64,000 nucleotides of DNA from Liriodendron chinense (GCA_003013855.2 PVNU02000868.1:4272501-4336500), one strand, 5' to 3'; counted from the first letter of the stretch, positions 1 to 11,837 are shown. A program made the numbers and translations. The notes: generated from the sequence alone by a model not told the origin.

Positions 1-344
1 AATAAATGGAGGGCATGGATTTAAAACACATACATCACAGTGGAACCCATTGGAATAAAAGATGGATGACATGGATTTAAAACACATACATCACATTGGG
101 ACCCACTAGCATGAATCACAGTGGGCCCCACAAGAAAACAGATGAAGGGCGTGGATGCACCACACATACATTAAGGTGGGGCCCACTGGATCAACAGATG
201 GATAGTGTTGATGTACAACACATACATCACGGTAGGCCCTACTGGAAGGGATGCCGGAGACAGAGAGAGACATACCTGTGAGGTGGGGGAGGTGGGTTGA
301 GGGAGTGGCGGTCGGAATCTGGTGGCAGCGTGGGGGGGAGCAGA
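1..344. repeat. Dispersed repeat DNA with degenerate GTGGGCCCAC units, no gene
   Basis: About four diverged copies of a roughly 60-bp unit are visible, each joining a 'gatgga..gtggat' part to 'acacatacatcac' and a 'gtgggccccac' part. The same vocabulary recurs in the MITEs further right. From about 260 the sequence turns G-rich (gtgggggaggtggg). The 61-residue open frame at 96-281 is just this repeat read through. It may be the remnant of a larger transposon that was later split by the solo LTR that follows. Confidence 0.6.
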
Positions 345-2227
345 GCTACTAGAACTATGGCTAAGTCGTAGAGGGGGGTGATTAGGACCGTTTAAAAATT
401 CCTTTTGAAAACCTCTTGTCTAATTAAACTAATTAGTAATTATAAACTAATTAAGCAAGAAAACCTAGTTTCTAAATTTAAGTGAGTCCAATCACAAGGC
501 TAGCATATAATTTTTAATTAAACGACCTAGCCTAAGCATGCATAGATATTCAAATGATTTAACTAATCAAGAACCTAATCTATGCAACATATGTAGACTA
601 TATGAGAATGGATCATAAGGCTCTAGTCTACACTACTAAATGAAAGTACATCATATGTGTGATTGTGCCTAACTCGTGCTTAACATACATTCCTATCAAG
701 CATTCATAATAAAGCAATTAAACATACAATGCTAAGATAACAATGCGCTCAAATCAATCATAAACACAAGCATGTATAGTAGTTCAACTTTAGGTCTACT
801 TCACTCCCGGTTCAAGTACTCAACCCCTTTGAGCACACCTGCATTCACTAGGGAGTTTAAATCAAGTTCCTCCCAACCTAGGTGTTTAAACGATTTCATC
901 CTACTTGGGAGTTTAACAAGGTTCCTTCCAACCTATGATGGAGATTTTAAGGTTCATCTTTCAACCTATATGTTTACTGGTTCCGTCCAACCCAAGAGTT
1001 TGACAAGGATCATTCCTACCCTTCGGTTCCAATCCAAAAACCTAGCGTATACTCCCGTTTGAGGTTCCCCTTGGAGGCTTGTTTGAGTTTAGAAATTTAA
1101 ACTCTCACACTCAATCCTCCATGAGGAAGGAGTGCAAATGGACTCTCTAAATTAACAACCTACTTGTTGGATTGAGCCCCTTGTTCTATGCCTTCTTGAG
1201 TTGCTTGATCTTTGCTTTCTCGTGCTTCAATCAGCTCTCCTTTGCTCCCCTGATCGTGTTGTTATTGTGTCGCCAATACATCACTCCATTGATCAATCAC
1301 CTCGCATTTGATCTTCTTGAGATGCCTAAGGTAATAGGAGATGGTGTGAATTCTCTACATCTAGTAGGAGTTAGTTGACTAGAGAAATTTCACCTAATAG
1401 AATCTTTAGAGAGGTTTAGACAAAGGATCTACCAATGGTCTAGGTGCCTAAAACATCTAAAGATCAAGAGAGATCAAGAATATTTTCATATGAGCTTTGA
1501 ATGCTCTATGATCTTGTGATCATAAACAAGGAAGATGACTTAAAATGCTTATGATTAGGCTTCTAATGCACCAAAATTTCTCTCTTACCCTCCAAAATCG
1601 AGTCAAACCGTTTTATAAAAAAAGCTTTAACGGATAGAAAACGGTCATTAATAGCTCTCTGTCGACCGGTCGACTGACCAATCTAAGGGGGTTCTCCGAC
1701 CAGTCGATAAATGACTTGGACAAGCTGAATTATTGATGTGCAGTTTTTGGGTCTGAAACAGACCTGGCTGGTTGATAAATTCCCAGAGATGGATGAATTT
1801 TTCAATTTGTTGCTGTCTCATTGGGGGGTCCTACCGACCGGTTGGGCGATTGGTCGGACAGACTTGTCAACCAGTCGATAGACCGGTCTAAGGCATGCTT
1901 TTTGCTGACTTTCAAGTGTGTTTTTCAGCAGCACATGTAACCTCTTTGGCCATTCTTTGGGTGGTATTTTGGGACACCTAAGGCAAATCTAAGATGAGTA
2001 CAAGTATGCCTAATGGGTCAAGGTCATCTAAAGGTTTGGGTTTGGTTCAGGTTTAAGGTTCAAGGCTCACTAAGGCATCTCTTTTACCTGTTTCTTCTTC
2101 CTTGATGCAGCAGGTCTGCTTAAGTCTTCGGTCTTCATCTTCTTTAAGCTCAACCGACACTAGACTCACTGACCTACATAATTAACAAATAGGGTGCACT
2201 AGTATGCCATAGAAAAGTGCACTAACA
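345..2227 (-). mobile_element. Solo LTR of a copia-type (SIRE-like) retrotransposon
   Basis: On the minus strand this begins TGTTAGTGCAC at 2227 and runs to about 345. In the same order it matches landmarks of the two LTRs at 38136-40127 and 42121-44068: the 'catactagtgcacc' and 'ctagtgtcggttgagc' segments near the start, a cluster of ACCGGTC-type motifs at about 1660-1890, the 'cccaacct/cctccc' block, and the 'ggtcctaatcaccccccctct' run near the end. No gag, pol, primer-binding site or second LTR follows, so it is a solo or truncated LTR. The last tens of bases, which should end in 'caatttca', are degraded and no target-site duplication could be fixed. The 96-residue open frame at 772-1062 is LTR sequence, not a gene. 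Confidence 0.75.
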
Positions 2228-2244
2228 AGGGGGAGGCATGGCGC

Positions 2245-2281
<37 letters not shown>

Positions 2282-2347
2282 GGGGGAGGGGTGGCAGCGG
2301 CGGGGGAGGTGGAGGAGCTAGTGGTGGGGGCGCCGGGGAGGAGGGGG

Positions 2348-2429
<82 letters not shown>

Positions 2430-2588
2430 TGGTAGGGTTTCACGATTTATGGATTTAAAGGGTATATAGTGGCGGATTGTAAAATTCGTCGCTATATATA
2501 GTACAATATTATATATTATATTATATAATTTATATTAATTAATTATATATTATATTATATTATATATATAATATATATTATTAAATAT
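2228..2588. repeat. GA and GT/GA microsatellites with AT-rich flank
   Basis: (GA)n at about 2249-2279, (GT)n followed by (GA)n at about 2348-2424, then 'gtggcgga..ttcgtcgctata' at about 2470-2500 and an AT-rich stretch to 2588. The 'ggcgga/cgtcgcta' wording resembles the subterminal repeats of the CACTA-like terminus at 27599, so this may be the other side of one older transposon split by the gypsy element. No coding sequence. Confidence 0.6.
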
Positions 2589-4116
2589 TGTGGACCCTCG
2601 CCGATTTTGCGCGCTCCCACACGACGTTCTTCTCCCTTCCCCTTTCCTTTCGGAAAAGAAGGAGATGAGGATGCGTGAGTGCGAAATCGCCGTTTGTGCC
2701 ACTGGCTTGCCTCGTTCTCGAGGGCCTCGTTTGGTTGTCGTGTTAAGATGGATGTGTTTAAATGTGTTTATATAAGACCAGAGTCGCCACTAGCCAGTTA
2801 CTTTGAATCTACAGTCGGCTAGACCCCGTAGAAACGTTAGAGAAGGGAATCCGAAGATTCCTTCCTTTAAAATGACTCCTTTTGATCTGCGGCCAGAGAT
2901 TCAAGGTAAGGGATCACGGTTACAGGGTGGGAAGAGGTTAAGCACCCCACACACTGCCCATACCGAAGTACGGTCTCTACTTCACAAAATCGATCGAATA
3001 CTTGAAAGTCTAGTTTAATCCTCGTATATGCTCATAGATGACATGATGCATGAATGCGGGTCTGAACAGTAAGAGTTTCTGATGGGCAGGTTCCAACAAC
3101 GGGCAAGCCCAGAGCGTACGCTCGAACTGACAGGTGCTTTATGCGAGATGATGCATGCTGTGTGCTTGAATATTCAAAGTGCTTATAATGATATGTACGT
3201 GAATGCAGGTCTGAACAGTAAGAGTTTCTGATGGGCAGGTTCCAACAACGGGCAAGCCCAGAGCATACGCTCGAACTGACAGGTGCTTTATGCGAGATGC
3301 ATGCGGTGTGTTTGAATAATCAAAGTGTTTGCAGTGAAGCAGGGGGGTTGGAAGAAAAGTAAATGTTGCACTTATGCTAGATGCAAATGAGATGATGCTG
3401 GAAAAGAGTAGCTGGGTGGACGGAGGTGTCGCAAAGATTGGCTTTGAGTGGCTGGATCAAGATTTGGATGGCTTGGGAGGCTTGGACCAGTGGTCAGGCT
3501 GGGCTGGACCAGGGCTAGACTCTCCTCACTCGGGCTCTCCTTGGTGGAAAAATGGGCTAAGGGGTGGAGAAGGACTCGGACCGCACCCGGACTGGCTGGA
3601 CTTGAAGGGATGTTGAAATGAGAAGGGGAGGGGGGTATTTATAACAGTGGAGAGTGGCACTCTTCGTAATTTTTTTCGGGCGGCCTGCTATGGGCCGCCT
3701 GTACGGCCGCTCCTCGGTTTCCAGCGAGTACGGTTGCTCCCTCGGGGCTTGCTGTTTGACTAGCTGGGTTAACTCAGTGAGTTGACTCAGCGGGTCGACT
3801 CGGTGATTTGACTCGACGGGTTGACTCGACGGGTCGACTCGGTGTTTTGACTCGACGGGTTGACTCAGCGGGTTGACTCTGCCGGTTAACTCAGTGAGTT
3901 TGACTTTTTTGGGATTTTTTTTTACTGGCTTTTTTCTGGTGGGTTTTTCAGGGTGATGTTTAGGACTGGGTTGACTGGGTTCAGGCTTGAACTGGGCTAT
4001 GTAATGGGGCTTACAAGGGTGAGTTTGGCTGAGTTTGAACTTGGGGTTTGGGGGTATGGTCCTCCATTTATCCAGCTTTCTCTACCAACAGTGTAGCCGA
4101 AGGTGGGGTGTCTACA
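2589..4116 (-). repeat. 3' LTR of the Tat-like gypsy element
   Basis: Runs TGTGGACCC to GTGTCTACA when read on +, and is repeated at 25094-26621 over 1528 bp with scattered substitutions. On the minus strand a TATA box (TATAAATA, complement of 3636-3643) lies downstream of a cluster of TTGACT motifs (3755-3912) in what should be U3. Two near-identical copies of a roughly 150-bp segment ('ggtctgaacagtaagagtttctgatgg') occur at about 3058-3160 and 3208-3300. The short open frames at 2803-3018 and 3374-3616 recur in the other LTR and are not genes. Confidence 0.93.
3755..3912. promoter_or_regulatory. Minisatellite rich in TTGACT (W-box-like) motifs in the LTR
   Basis: Eight TTGACT cores occur in about 150 bp, along with TCGACTC and TTAACTC variants, in a loose tandem array of about 10-22 bp spacing. 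The array is conserved in the other LTR (about 26258-26410) and recognisable in the decayed relative at about 37600-37680. TTGAC(C/T) is the core bound by plant WRKY factors. The array lies 110-270 bp upstream of the minus-strand TATA box, where an LTR enhancer would be. Its function is inferred only. Confidence 0.55.
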
Positions 4117-4130
4117 GATGCCCCTCTTTG
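4117..4130 (-). other. Polypurine tract of the Tat-like element
   Basis: On the minus strand a purine run (AAAGAGGGG) lies just upstream of the 3' LTR start at 4116, the usual place for plus-strand priming in LTR retrotransposons. Confidence 0.65.
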
Positions 4131-4149
4131 GCAGAGGTTGCGTGCAACT

Positions 4150-5110
4150 GAATGCCAAAGCGAGTGGACACCCCACTTCTGACCCGGTCATTCATAGATC
4201 ATGTTCTGAAATCTTTGCTTGCCTTTGCATCTGTGTCAGTTGATCGTTTGGAAACCGATCACTCGCACATACCGCGGAAGTTTGGAGAAAATATTGCGAT
4301 TGTCCCTGCAGTTTGCTGCAACCTGGGTACCCAATCGCAACCCTTCCATTCCCGACCGGTACTAACATCGGAAAGGTACAGCAGAGCCTCTGCGTCGACA
4401 GTCTTACGAGGTTACTGACCCTGTGATTGATTGTGTGATGTTTGATGTTTTCCCAGATCACTCCAGGAGTACTTGTTTCGCTTGACTGTCAAAGTGGTTA
4501 GATGCCCTGCGTCAGATAGTCTTACGGGATTCTACTACGCCGACTTGGACTCAGTCAAGGTACTTCAGGCATCCACGCCTGGGTATGTGCGGGTGGGCTT
4601 TTTCCACCCGATCTGCTGGTTTCGATGCTTGGTTTGCAATTCATTCTTTCCTTGATTGTGGTCTGGAATCTTTGTTATCCTTTGTATCTGAGTCAGTTGA
4701 TTGTCTGGAAGTTGATAACTCGCACATACCGCGAGAGTTTGGAGAAAACGTTGCGATTGTCCCTGCAGTTTGCTGCAACCTGGGTACCCAATCGCAACCC
4801 TTCCATTCCCGATCGGTACTAACATCGGAAAGGTACAGCAGAGCCTCTGCGTCCGTAGTCTTACGAGGTTGCTGACCCTGGGACTGATTGTGTGATGTTT
4901 GATGTTTTCCCGGATCACTCCAGGAGTACTTGTTTCGCTTGACTGTCAAAGTGGTTAGACGCCTTGCGTCAGATAGTCTTACAGGATTCTACTACGCCGA
5001 CTTGGACTCAGTCAAGGTACTTCAGGCATCCACGCCTAGGTATGTGCGGGTGAACTCTTTCCACCCAATCTGCTGATTTTGATACTTGGGTTACAATTCA
5101 TCGTTTCCAC
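4150..5110. repeat. Tandem duplication of a 457-bp unit inside the Tat-like element
   Basis: 'cgcacatacc' recurs at 4264 and 4721, and flanking segments (the 'cctgcagtttgctgcaacctgg' block and 'catccacgcctgggtatgtgcggg') repeat with the same 457-bp offset, giving about two copies. Open frames on both strands here, for example 4565-4918, only reflect the repeat. Confidence 0.85.
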
Positions 5111-5934
5111 CTGTTCAAATGGTTTCTGTGACCGAGCCTTTTGGCTTTCATCTTTTTGTATCTTGGCATATGGTATGACCGCACTGACACTGGAGTTCAG
5201 TTCGACCGTACTTTGAGTGCATTGGATCCGATGGTCTCCGGGAAAACCGCGAGACATCGGATCTTATTTGATTTTTGCGTTGGCTCCTACCCAGAGATAT
5301 GGAAGATCTCCTGGTGTTTTGGAGGCAGAACGCTCTACTGGAAAATATTTTTGGATTTTTAAAAAGGCACCCACTCTGGGGAGTGATACTCCGTGGGGTT
5401 TTTATTTGCAAATAGAAATATTTTTTGTCTTTTTGAAATGGAAATCTGGTTTGCACGTGCCTCCACTAGGGATGCCTGTGGGGCCTTTGGCTAACTGACT
5501 TTTATTTTGAAAGCAGGTAAACGTGATGATTGATGCGATGGATGCTGATGCAGGGAAATGCATGATGAATGCATGGTTTGGCTCATTCTCTTTCAGTTTG
5601 TTGATTTTGCTTTTGTTGGAGACGCAGAGAATTTTGAGCTTATTGCTTGCAGGATTGTGCTTCCCTGGGGATTTTTCTTTTTAATGCGGATGTTTGGTCA
5701 GCAGGTTGGTCAAGATCCCGACCCGTGATCGATCAGGTCCATCGTCCCAAGATGCTGTTTCTTTGCGAATGAGAATGTACGAGGATGTTATCCGACTTCA
5801 AGATGTTCTTCTGGGCATACATGTGATTAGGATGGTATTTAGTTACCCGTTTTGGTCAAGATTCCAATTTGTGGGCGATTGGATCCGTCATCCCATACTG
5901 TGAAGTGAGCGGAGTTCAAGACTCCTGAAGTGTA

Positions 5935-6290
5935 GTGCTGGGGATACTGACAATTTTTGTGATTTTTTGAAATATGCTGGGGATACTGACAATTTTTGTG
6001 ATACTGACAATCTTTACCTGAGTGGTCAGGATAGAGATCGGTTATTGAAAACAAAGGAAATATTTTTGTGATTTTTTTGAAAATATTTGATTTGAAAGCA
6101 AGGGAAATATTTTTTGTGATTTTTGTAAATATTTTCTTTGAAAGCAAGAGAAATATTTTTTTGTGATTTTTGCAAATATTTGATTGAAAGCAAGGGAAAT
6201 ATTTTGTGATTTTTGAAGAGGTGATTTTGTAATGTTTTTGTATTTTGTGATTTTTTCTGAAATACAGGAAAAAGTGTAGAATTTTCATCC
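5935..6290. repeat. AT-rich minisatellite (gggaaatattttttgtgattt unit)
   Basis: Five or more imperfect copies of a roughly 50-60-bp unit contain 'aagcaagggaaatatttt' and 'gtgatttttg'. A 195-residue minus-strand open frame across it (5839-6426) is low in complexity and repeat-derived, so it is not called as a gene. Confidence 0.8.
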
Positions 6291-6774
6291 ACTTCCAGCT
6301 TCTACTGCTGGTAAGGCACCCGATCCATTTTACGTCAGCGAGCAAGACGAGTCTCACACAGTTAAGTGCCGTAGTTTTACATCTTCGAATGAGGGGATTT
6401 TGAGGGTTTTCAGTCAACACACCCACAAAGTTGCCTGTTCCTCATGTGCAATGCACATAGACCACGTATCGTCCGACGGACTCCTTCGGCCACAAAATGA
6501 GCCACATCCTCACATTTCCTTTAGTCAATCCAATTTGGGGTCTTACGTTGCTCACAATTCCGCGAGGGTGCGCTCCACCTCCCAACAGCCTTAATCCCCT
6601 TCATGAGTTTTAGGAACAGGGAACATCCGTCAGATTCAACAGCGACTTCCAAATCAAGGTTGTCTATCACGGTGCGTTCAACACGAACAGGATTGCGGAG
6701 TTCTGCCCGCCTCAGCCCTTACCTGTTTAAAAGATTTCAGGCACCCGTACGATCAAGTGTCAGCCATGCCTGGA

Positions 6775-7720
6775 ACAGATTAAGAAAGAAGGCCCCCGAG
6801 AAGTTAATCCCTGTGTAGTTTTAGGTCTTCGGACCACTGGAGATGAATTTGTGCAGTTGAAATTTTTGGTGAATCATTTTTTTTTTTGTGTTTTTTGGAA
6901 GAAGTTCCAGATTTCAGCTCGAATGATCGAGATTGATGCTGGTTTTTGTGGAAAGCTTTTAAAATATTTTGGTATTTTTGAAATGTTCCGGGTTATCAGA
7001 TCCTGGCTCGAATGGCTGGGATCGATGCCGGTTTTTGTTAAAAGCGAGAAAGGTCCCCCGAGAAACTAATCCCAGTGTAGTTTAAGGTCTTCGGACCGTA
7101 AATATGTACGTGCTGAAAATACATTCTTTTTGTGATTTTTCAAAAACTGTTCCAGGTCATAAAATCTCAATTTTGAACGGTCGGGATTGACACTGGTTTT
7201 TATTGGAAATCTCTCGGGATTTTGTTCCCGACGTAGTTTAAGGTCTTCGGACAAAAAACTGTACAAAAGGGGGCAAACACAATTTTTTTTTTTTTTTTGG
7301 AAAATGTCCGGTGTCAGCGGATCTTGATTAAGACCGATACCGGCTTTTATTGAAAATCCCTCGGGATATTGATCCCGATGTAGTTTAAGGTCTTCAGACC
7401 CAAAAACTTTAAAAGAGGGGCTGGTGATATATTTTTTGTTTTTCGAAATGATCCAGATCATCCGATGTTGGTCTTAAAGACTGGGATCGATGCTGGTTTT
7501 TATTAAAATCCCTCGGGATGTTGATCCCGACGTAGTTTAAGGTCTTCGGACCAAAATATGTACATGCAAGTGCTGGAAATGCATAAATATATTTTTTGTT
7601 TTTTAGAAAATGTCCGGAGCCACCAGATCTTGAAGAAGACCGATGCCGGTTTCATTGACAATCCCTCGGGATCTTGATCCCGACGTAGTTTAAGGTCTTC
7701 GGACCAAAATATGTACAAGA
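6775..7720. repeat. Tandem array of about 150-280-bp units
   Basis: Six copies of the core 'gtagtttaaggtcttcgg' sit near 6815, 7075, 7232, 7378, 7530 and 7685, most preceded by 'ccctcgggat..tgatcccgac'. Later spacing is about 150 bp, earlier spacing longer. Tandem arrays in the long untranslated part of Tat/Ogre elements are a known source of plant satellites. Confidence 0.85.
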
Positions 7721-10246
7721 GAGCAGCAATCCAGGTTGGAGACTACGGGAATTCTTCTTGGAATGGTTCAGATCATCAGGTCATACCCTTGGATGGTTAA
7801 GATCACTGTTTGACCAAGTCAAATCTTTCTTTCTTTTTCTTGAAAATTCCATGGAACTTTTCCACATCATCAAGCCAATTTCCCACCAATTTCTCACAAG
7901 ATGAGATTTTGGTGAGATCTCTTCTTTTTTCTCACCATTCTCTTTCATCACTTCATTCTTACATGGAGGTACAAGATTCACTTGCAACCACCCTTCCCAA
8001 GGAGGAGTTCTTCCCAAGGAGAGGGGGAGGGAGGTCGTTTCATGTAGGCAGGGGCTAGGACGGCCTCCCATGGGCCGCCCGGACGGTCTTAGACCCCTGG
8101 TCTCTTCAGTGGGCTGGGTAAAAGGGTGCCCTCCCCTTTCCTATATAACATGGGGCATCCTTGCCCCCTCAAACGTGCAATCTCTCTCTTCTCTCTCTCA
8201 TATTCTCTCTTTTTTCAAGTTTTCTCTCTCTTCTTTGGTGGTCCTTTGCTCTTTTCAAGTGGTGGCTCTTAGAGACATTTTGGGACAGCAAGGTGGTCCC
8301 TCTTTGGTGAGTGGCAAAGGTATGGACCATTTCCTTTCTCTTTCTTGTCCTTTTCCTTCTTCATTATCTCTTGTCATGACCCTTTTCTTTTTCCATGTAG
8401 CTATCCCAAAAAGAGTGAAGGTGGGCCCAAGTGTTTTTGGCCATTTTCTAGATCTCAAGTCTCTTTCAAAGGTGATGCATGGAGAGGGACATTGCAAGCT
8501 CTCCACTTCATTTTTCCTTTCCTCTTTTCACACTCCCTTCATGTGCATGTAAAGAGTGATTTTGCCATGTCATCAAGTGTTCATGGCAAAGTACTCTATC
8601 TTTTTCATGGGAGTTGGGCTTCTCTTCATATGTATCAAATGGGCTCAAAGTGAAGTCATGGCCCTTGGTGTATTTGATGGGCCCAATGCTTCATTTTGGG
8701 CTCCCTCATGCTTTCTTGTTCTTATCATTTCTTTTGGAGCTTTCTTTTTCTTTTCCATCTTCTTTTCAAGACTTGGGCCCATGGGCATCTCAAGTTTTGG
8801 GCTCATGGGGCTCACTTTGGGTGACCCCATCTTTCTTCACATATGTATGGACCAAGATGACTAGCCCATTCTTCATTTGGATCTCAAGTGGGCTAGATTT
8901 TCTAATTGGGCCTTCAAGTGGCTCAAGTCTTCCATTATCTCTTGATTATGATGTACATCCTTGTACAAGGTGTAGTGGGCTCCTTGGAGTTTTTCATGTG
9001 GATGGGCTTTTGGGCCTTTATTGAAACTTGGGCACTTCTTTGAACCATGTGTGTCCCCACTACATTTTGTTCATGTAGGATTTTTCTTTTCATGCTTTTT
9101 CTCCTTTGATGGATGGAGGACTTGAGCTACTTGACCATCTACAAGTCCCATGAGTGAGTTGTTCCCACAATCTCACTAAGTTCAAATGGTTTTCTTTGTG
9201 GTAGGAATGTGGTTCTCAAGAGTTTCCCTCTAATGCTATCAATCTCTAATGGATGATCCTCAAGTGAGCTATCCATGCAACCATAGCTCCTTGATCCTTT
9301 CTTTGGGGCTTGGTGGGTCATTCCACCATCATTTTAAATATGAGTGGTTTTTCTTTGATTTTGTGGGAAAGAATGATACCCATAAGTTGCCCATTTTTGT
9401 CCTATGCCTTGGGACATTTCGGATTTTGATCTTCAAGTGGGCTATGTGTACCATGCTTATCCATTTTCATGATGGTTGGGTGACTTATCAAGCCATGCCC
9501 TCTTGTGCTCAAATGGTCTCCCTTTTTGGTAAAGAAATTGGTGCACATAAGTTGCCCAAACTTGCCTTTACATGGGCATTTCCAACTTTGACTCCTCATG
9601 TGGGCTATGTGCATCAAAATTTTTACCATTGGCCTCTTTGATTCCATATGTTTGTGGGTGGACCGCCATGTTGTATTCTCATGACCAAAACTTTCATCAA
9701 GATGAGGCACATAAGGTTGCCCATGGTTGACTCATGAATGGGTCCTCATATTCTTCAAAGTGGGCTATGTGCTCTCTCCAATCCATTGAGATGAGGCATT
9801 TGGGTTGTCCTTGGGGGCCCACTTCCTTTCTATCCCCCACTTGTCCATGTCCATGTGTTAAAAAAGATGGAAACATCTTAAGTGAGAACCATGGCCTTCG
9901 CATAAAAGTGGATCAATCCTTGGCCACATATGGACTTTGAAGAGGGATTTCTCATGTGAAGTAGGATTCTCATCCTTTGTTGATCTCATGGCACTTGAGT
10001 GCATTTGTTGTCCAAAATGTGTCCTTGGATGATGGACTTTTTCTTGCCTAAGGCATGCCATGCAACCTTCTTTAAGGTGGGCCTTACTTTTTCCAAAGGG
10101 CCCAACACACATCCTAAGTGACACATGGAGTTGGATTTTAGATTTTGCATTTGAATGTGAGTCCAATTCCATGGGTTTCTTGGATGATAATTTGGATTTT
10201 AATGGGTAATGGGTAGGGACTTACCTTGCCAAGCTTGTAGGATTCA
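7721..10246. other. Leader-like region upstream of the antisense PMD-like gene, no convincing ORF
   Basis: Pyrimidine-rich on + and free of recognisable protein coding. It contains a TATA box at 8142 followed by a CT-rich stretch, a GC-rich 'ggccgcccggacgg' motif at about 8060-8090 resembling one in the LTRs, and at about 9379-9790 three copies of a roughly 163-bp tandem unit ('cataagttgccca' ... 'gtgggctatgtg'). Open frames such as 8070-8552 and 8614-9024 are rich in F, L and S from the composition and match nothing I recognise. If transcription starts near 8170, this would be a 2-kb 5' UTR, possibly with introns. Confidence 0.5.
8142..8148 (+). promoter_or_regulatory. Candidate TATA box for the antisense gene cassette
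   Basis: TATATAA is followed within about 30 bp by a long CT-rich tract (ctctctcttctctctctc, about 8177-8235), a pairing typical of plant core promoters with Y patches. It is on the + strand, opposite to the retrotransposon's own transcription and the same direction as the PMD-like and DUF7745-like genes. Inference only. Confidence 0.4.
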
Positions 10247-11741
10247 ATGGCGGATGGTACCAGAGGTCACCGAGTGATTGATGAAAATGATCCTGCCTTC
10301 ATTGTCCACCGAGGGGACCACATGTGTTCCTTAGCTATGGAGCATCAACCTCTTCCCGCTATCAAGGGTCGAGGTACTAGGGATCGCTGGGACGACTGGG
10401 TGAAGGATCCACAGCCCTTGCTTGAACGAGTACTGGATGGTACTCCTTTTGCTGGCCTCCTCACCTTACGTTTCCATAATAACGATGCTAACCGCATGAT
10501 GCTCGCGGCCCTTTGCGAGAGGTGGCGGGATGAGACCCACACCTTCCAGCTCCCTTGTGGGGAATGGGGAATAACCCCCTTGGACATTTACACGCAAATA
10601 GGCTTCCCGTTTCATGGAACAATTGTTCCTCAAGTCAGCTCTCTGGCTCCTCTCACTTCCACCGACTGGCTACGGCTTGTCGGTGACGTCCCACCCGAGG
10701 GTGAATTCCAAGGCCATCAAGTGAAGATGCGATGGTTCTACAACAATTTTGCCTCCGTCATCCCCACCACCGAGCGAGAGGCCCTCCACAAAGCGCGAGC
10801 CATGATCACTTATGCCTTCGGGTCCTTCCTCTTCTGCCATGCGAATGAGAGGATTGATCCTAAATTTCTTCGTTTAGTCGAGGATCTTCATCATCCCTAT
10901 AACTGGAATGGGGCTATCTTGACCCATATCTTTCAAGGTTTGGACAAGACCTGTCGGCATAGCCGGTCCTTCACAGGCTTCTGGCCTGTCATTGAGGTAT
11001 CTCTTCTTTCACCTTTCTTGAAGGGCTTTCGCCTTCTTTCTTTCTCTGATCATTAGACGTGCTTTTGTCCAGACCTGCTTTTATGACCATTTTCCCCATC
11101 TCGCGCCGAGGATGCGGGATGATATTGAGCCCTCTCAGTATCGCCACATGTACTGGTCCCAGCAAAACCGTCAGCGGAACTCCCGAGTTCCCGGGGACAA
11201 TTGGCGTGCTGACATAGACGGGCTGACCGTTGAGGACGTAAGTATCTTGCTTTCCCTACCCCTCGTGCCGTACCGTAACTGATCGTGGTGACCTCATTTG
11301 CTGCAGCTTGCTTGGATGCCGTATGCCAGTTTCCCTCTCTATTATACCCCCAAGCGCGTGAAGGCATATGATGCTTCATGTCTCCGTATCATGCTTTTTG
11401 ACGCTGAGTCTTTTCAATGGTACCTGGGGGAGAGATTGCTTCGGCAAGTTACTGGGGTGGCTCGGGTCCCTTGTTCTGCACCTCCTCCAGCTGCTCGGAT
11501 GCCAGTTGATGAGAGAGTTGGGGCTCTTGTGGGCCAGCCCGAATTTCGTTTCACGATCCCGGATCGTGATTATGATGAGTGGTATTTGCTGTTCGGCCAG
11601 GGGCCTCTGCTTCCTTCGCTTTATGTTCCAGGTGGCCGTCGCAGATATGCTGGAGGTTCGGTGACTGCTCCTTTGATGGATCTTTATCGTCGGGAGCGGG
11701 ATGCGAGGAGGGACGATGATGATTATGTTGGCGACTTGTAG
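10247..11741 (+). CDS. Plant mobile domain (PMD/MAIN-like) protein, three exons, antisense inside the gypsy element
   Basis: Best model: exons 10247-10996, 11073-11237 and 11307-11741. Both introns are GT-AG (76 and 69 bp), both are phase 0, and the spliced frame stays open for about 449 residues. The start is the first ATG of the open frame (MADGTRGHRVIDEND). Exon 1 holds a PMD-type core: a 'LTLRFHNNDANRMMLAALCE' segment, then 'W(R)DETHTFQLPCGEWGITPLD' near residues 90-110, the usual W-x-x-x-T-H-T-F-x-x-x-x-G-E-x-x-x-T-L/P-x-D pattern. Exon 2 opens with a 'YDHFPHLAPR' block, also usual in the family. PMD proteins include Arabidopsis MAIN and MAIL1, and many plant transposons carry PMD copies; the molecular function is not settled. 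The gene lies between pol and the 3' LTR and opposes the element's direction. No lesion is visible. Exon limits are predicted, not proven. Confidence 0.75.
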
Positions 11742-11837
11742 CCTGCTTGGGTACTCTGCTTTGTATGGCCTTGTACTTTTTGCTTTCATCTTCTTTTGTA
11801 TCAAGCCTTTTGAATGAATATACGGTTCTTGACTTGT

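Noticed and set aside
772..1378. Two + strand frames of 96 and 68 residues
   Set aside because: They lie in the reverse-strand solo LTR and correspond to its conserved non-coding blocks.
5839..6426. 195-residue minus-strand open frame
   Set aside because: Lies across an AT-rich minisatellite; the protein is a repeat of Lys/Asn/Phe words with no domain.
8070..9024. Overlapping + strand frames of 100-160 residues
   Set aside because: Composition-driven (F, L, S from T/C-rich DNA), overlapping in several registers and matching nothing recognised.
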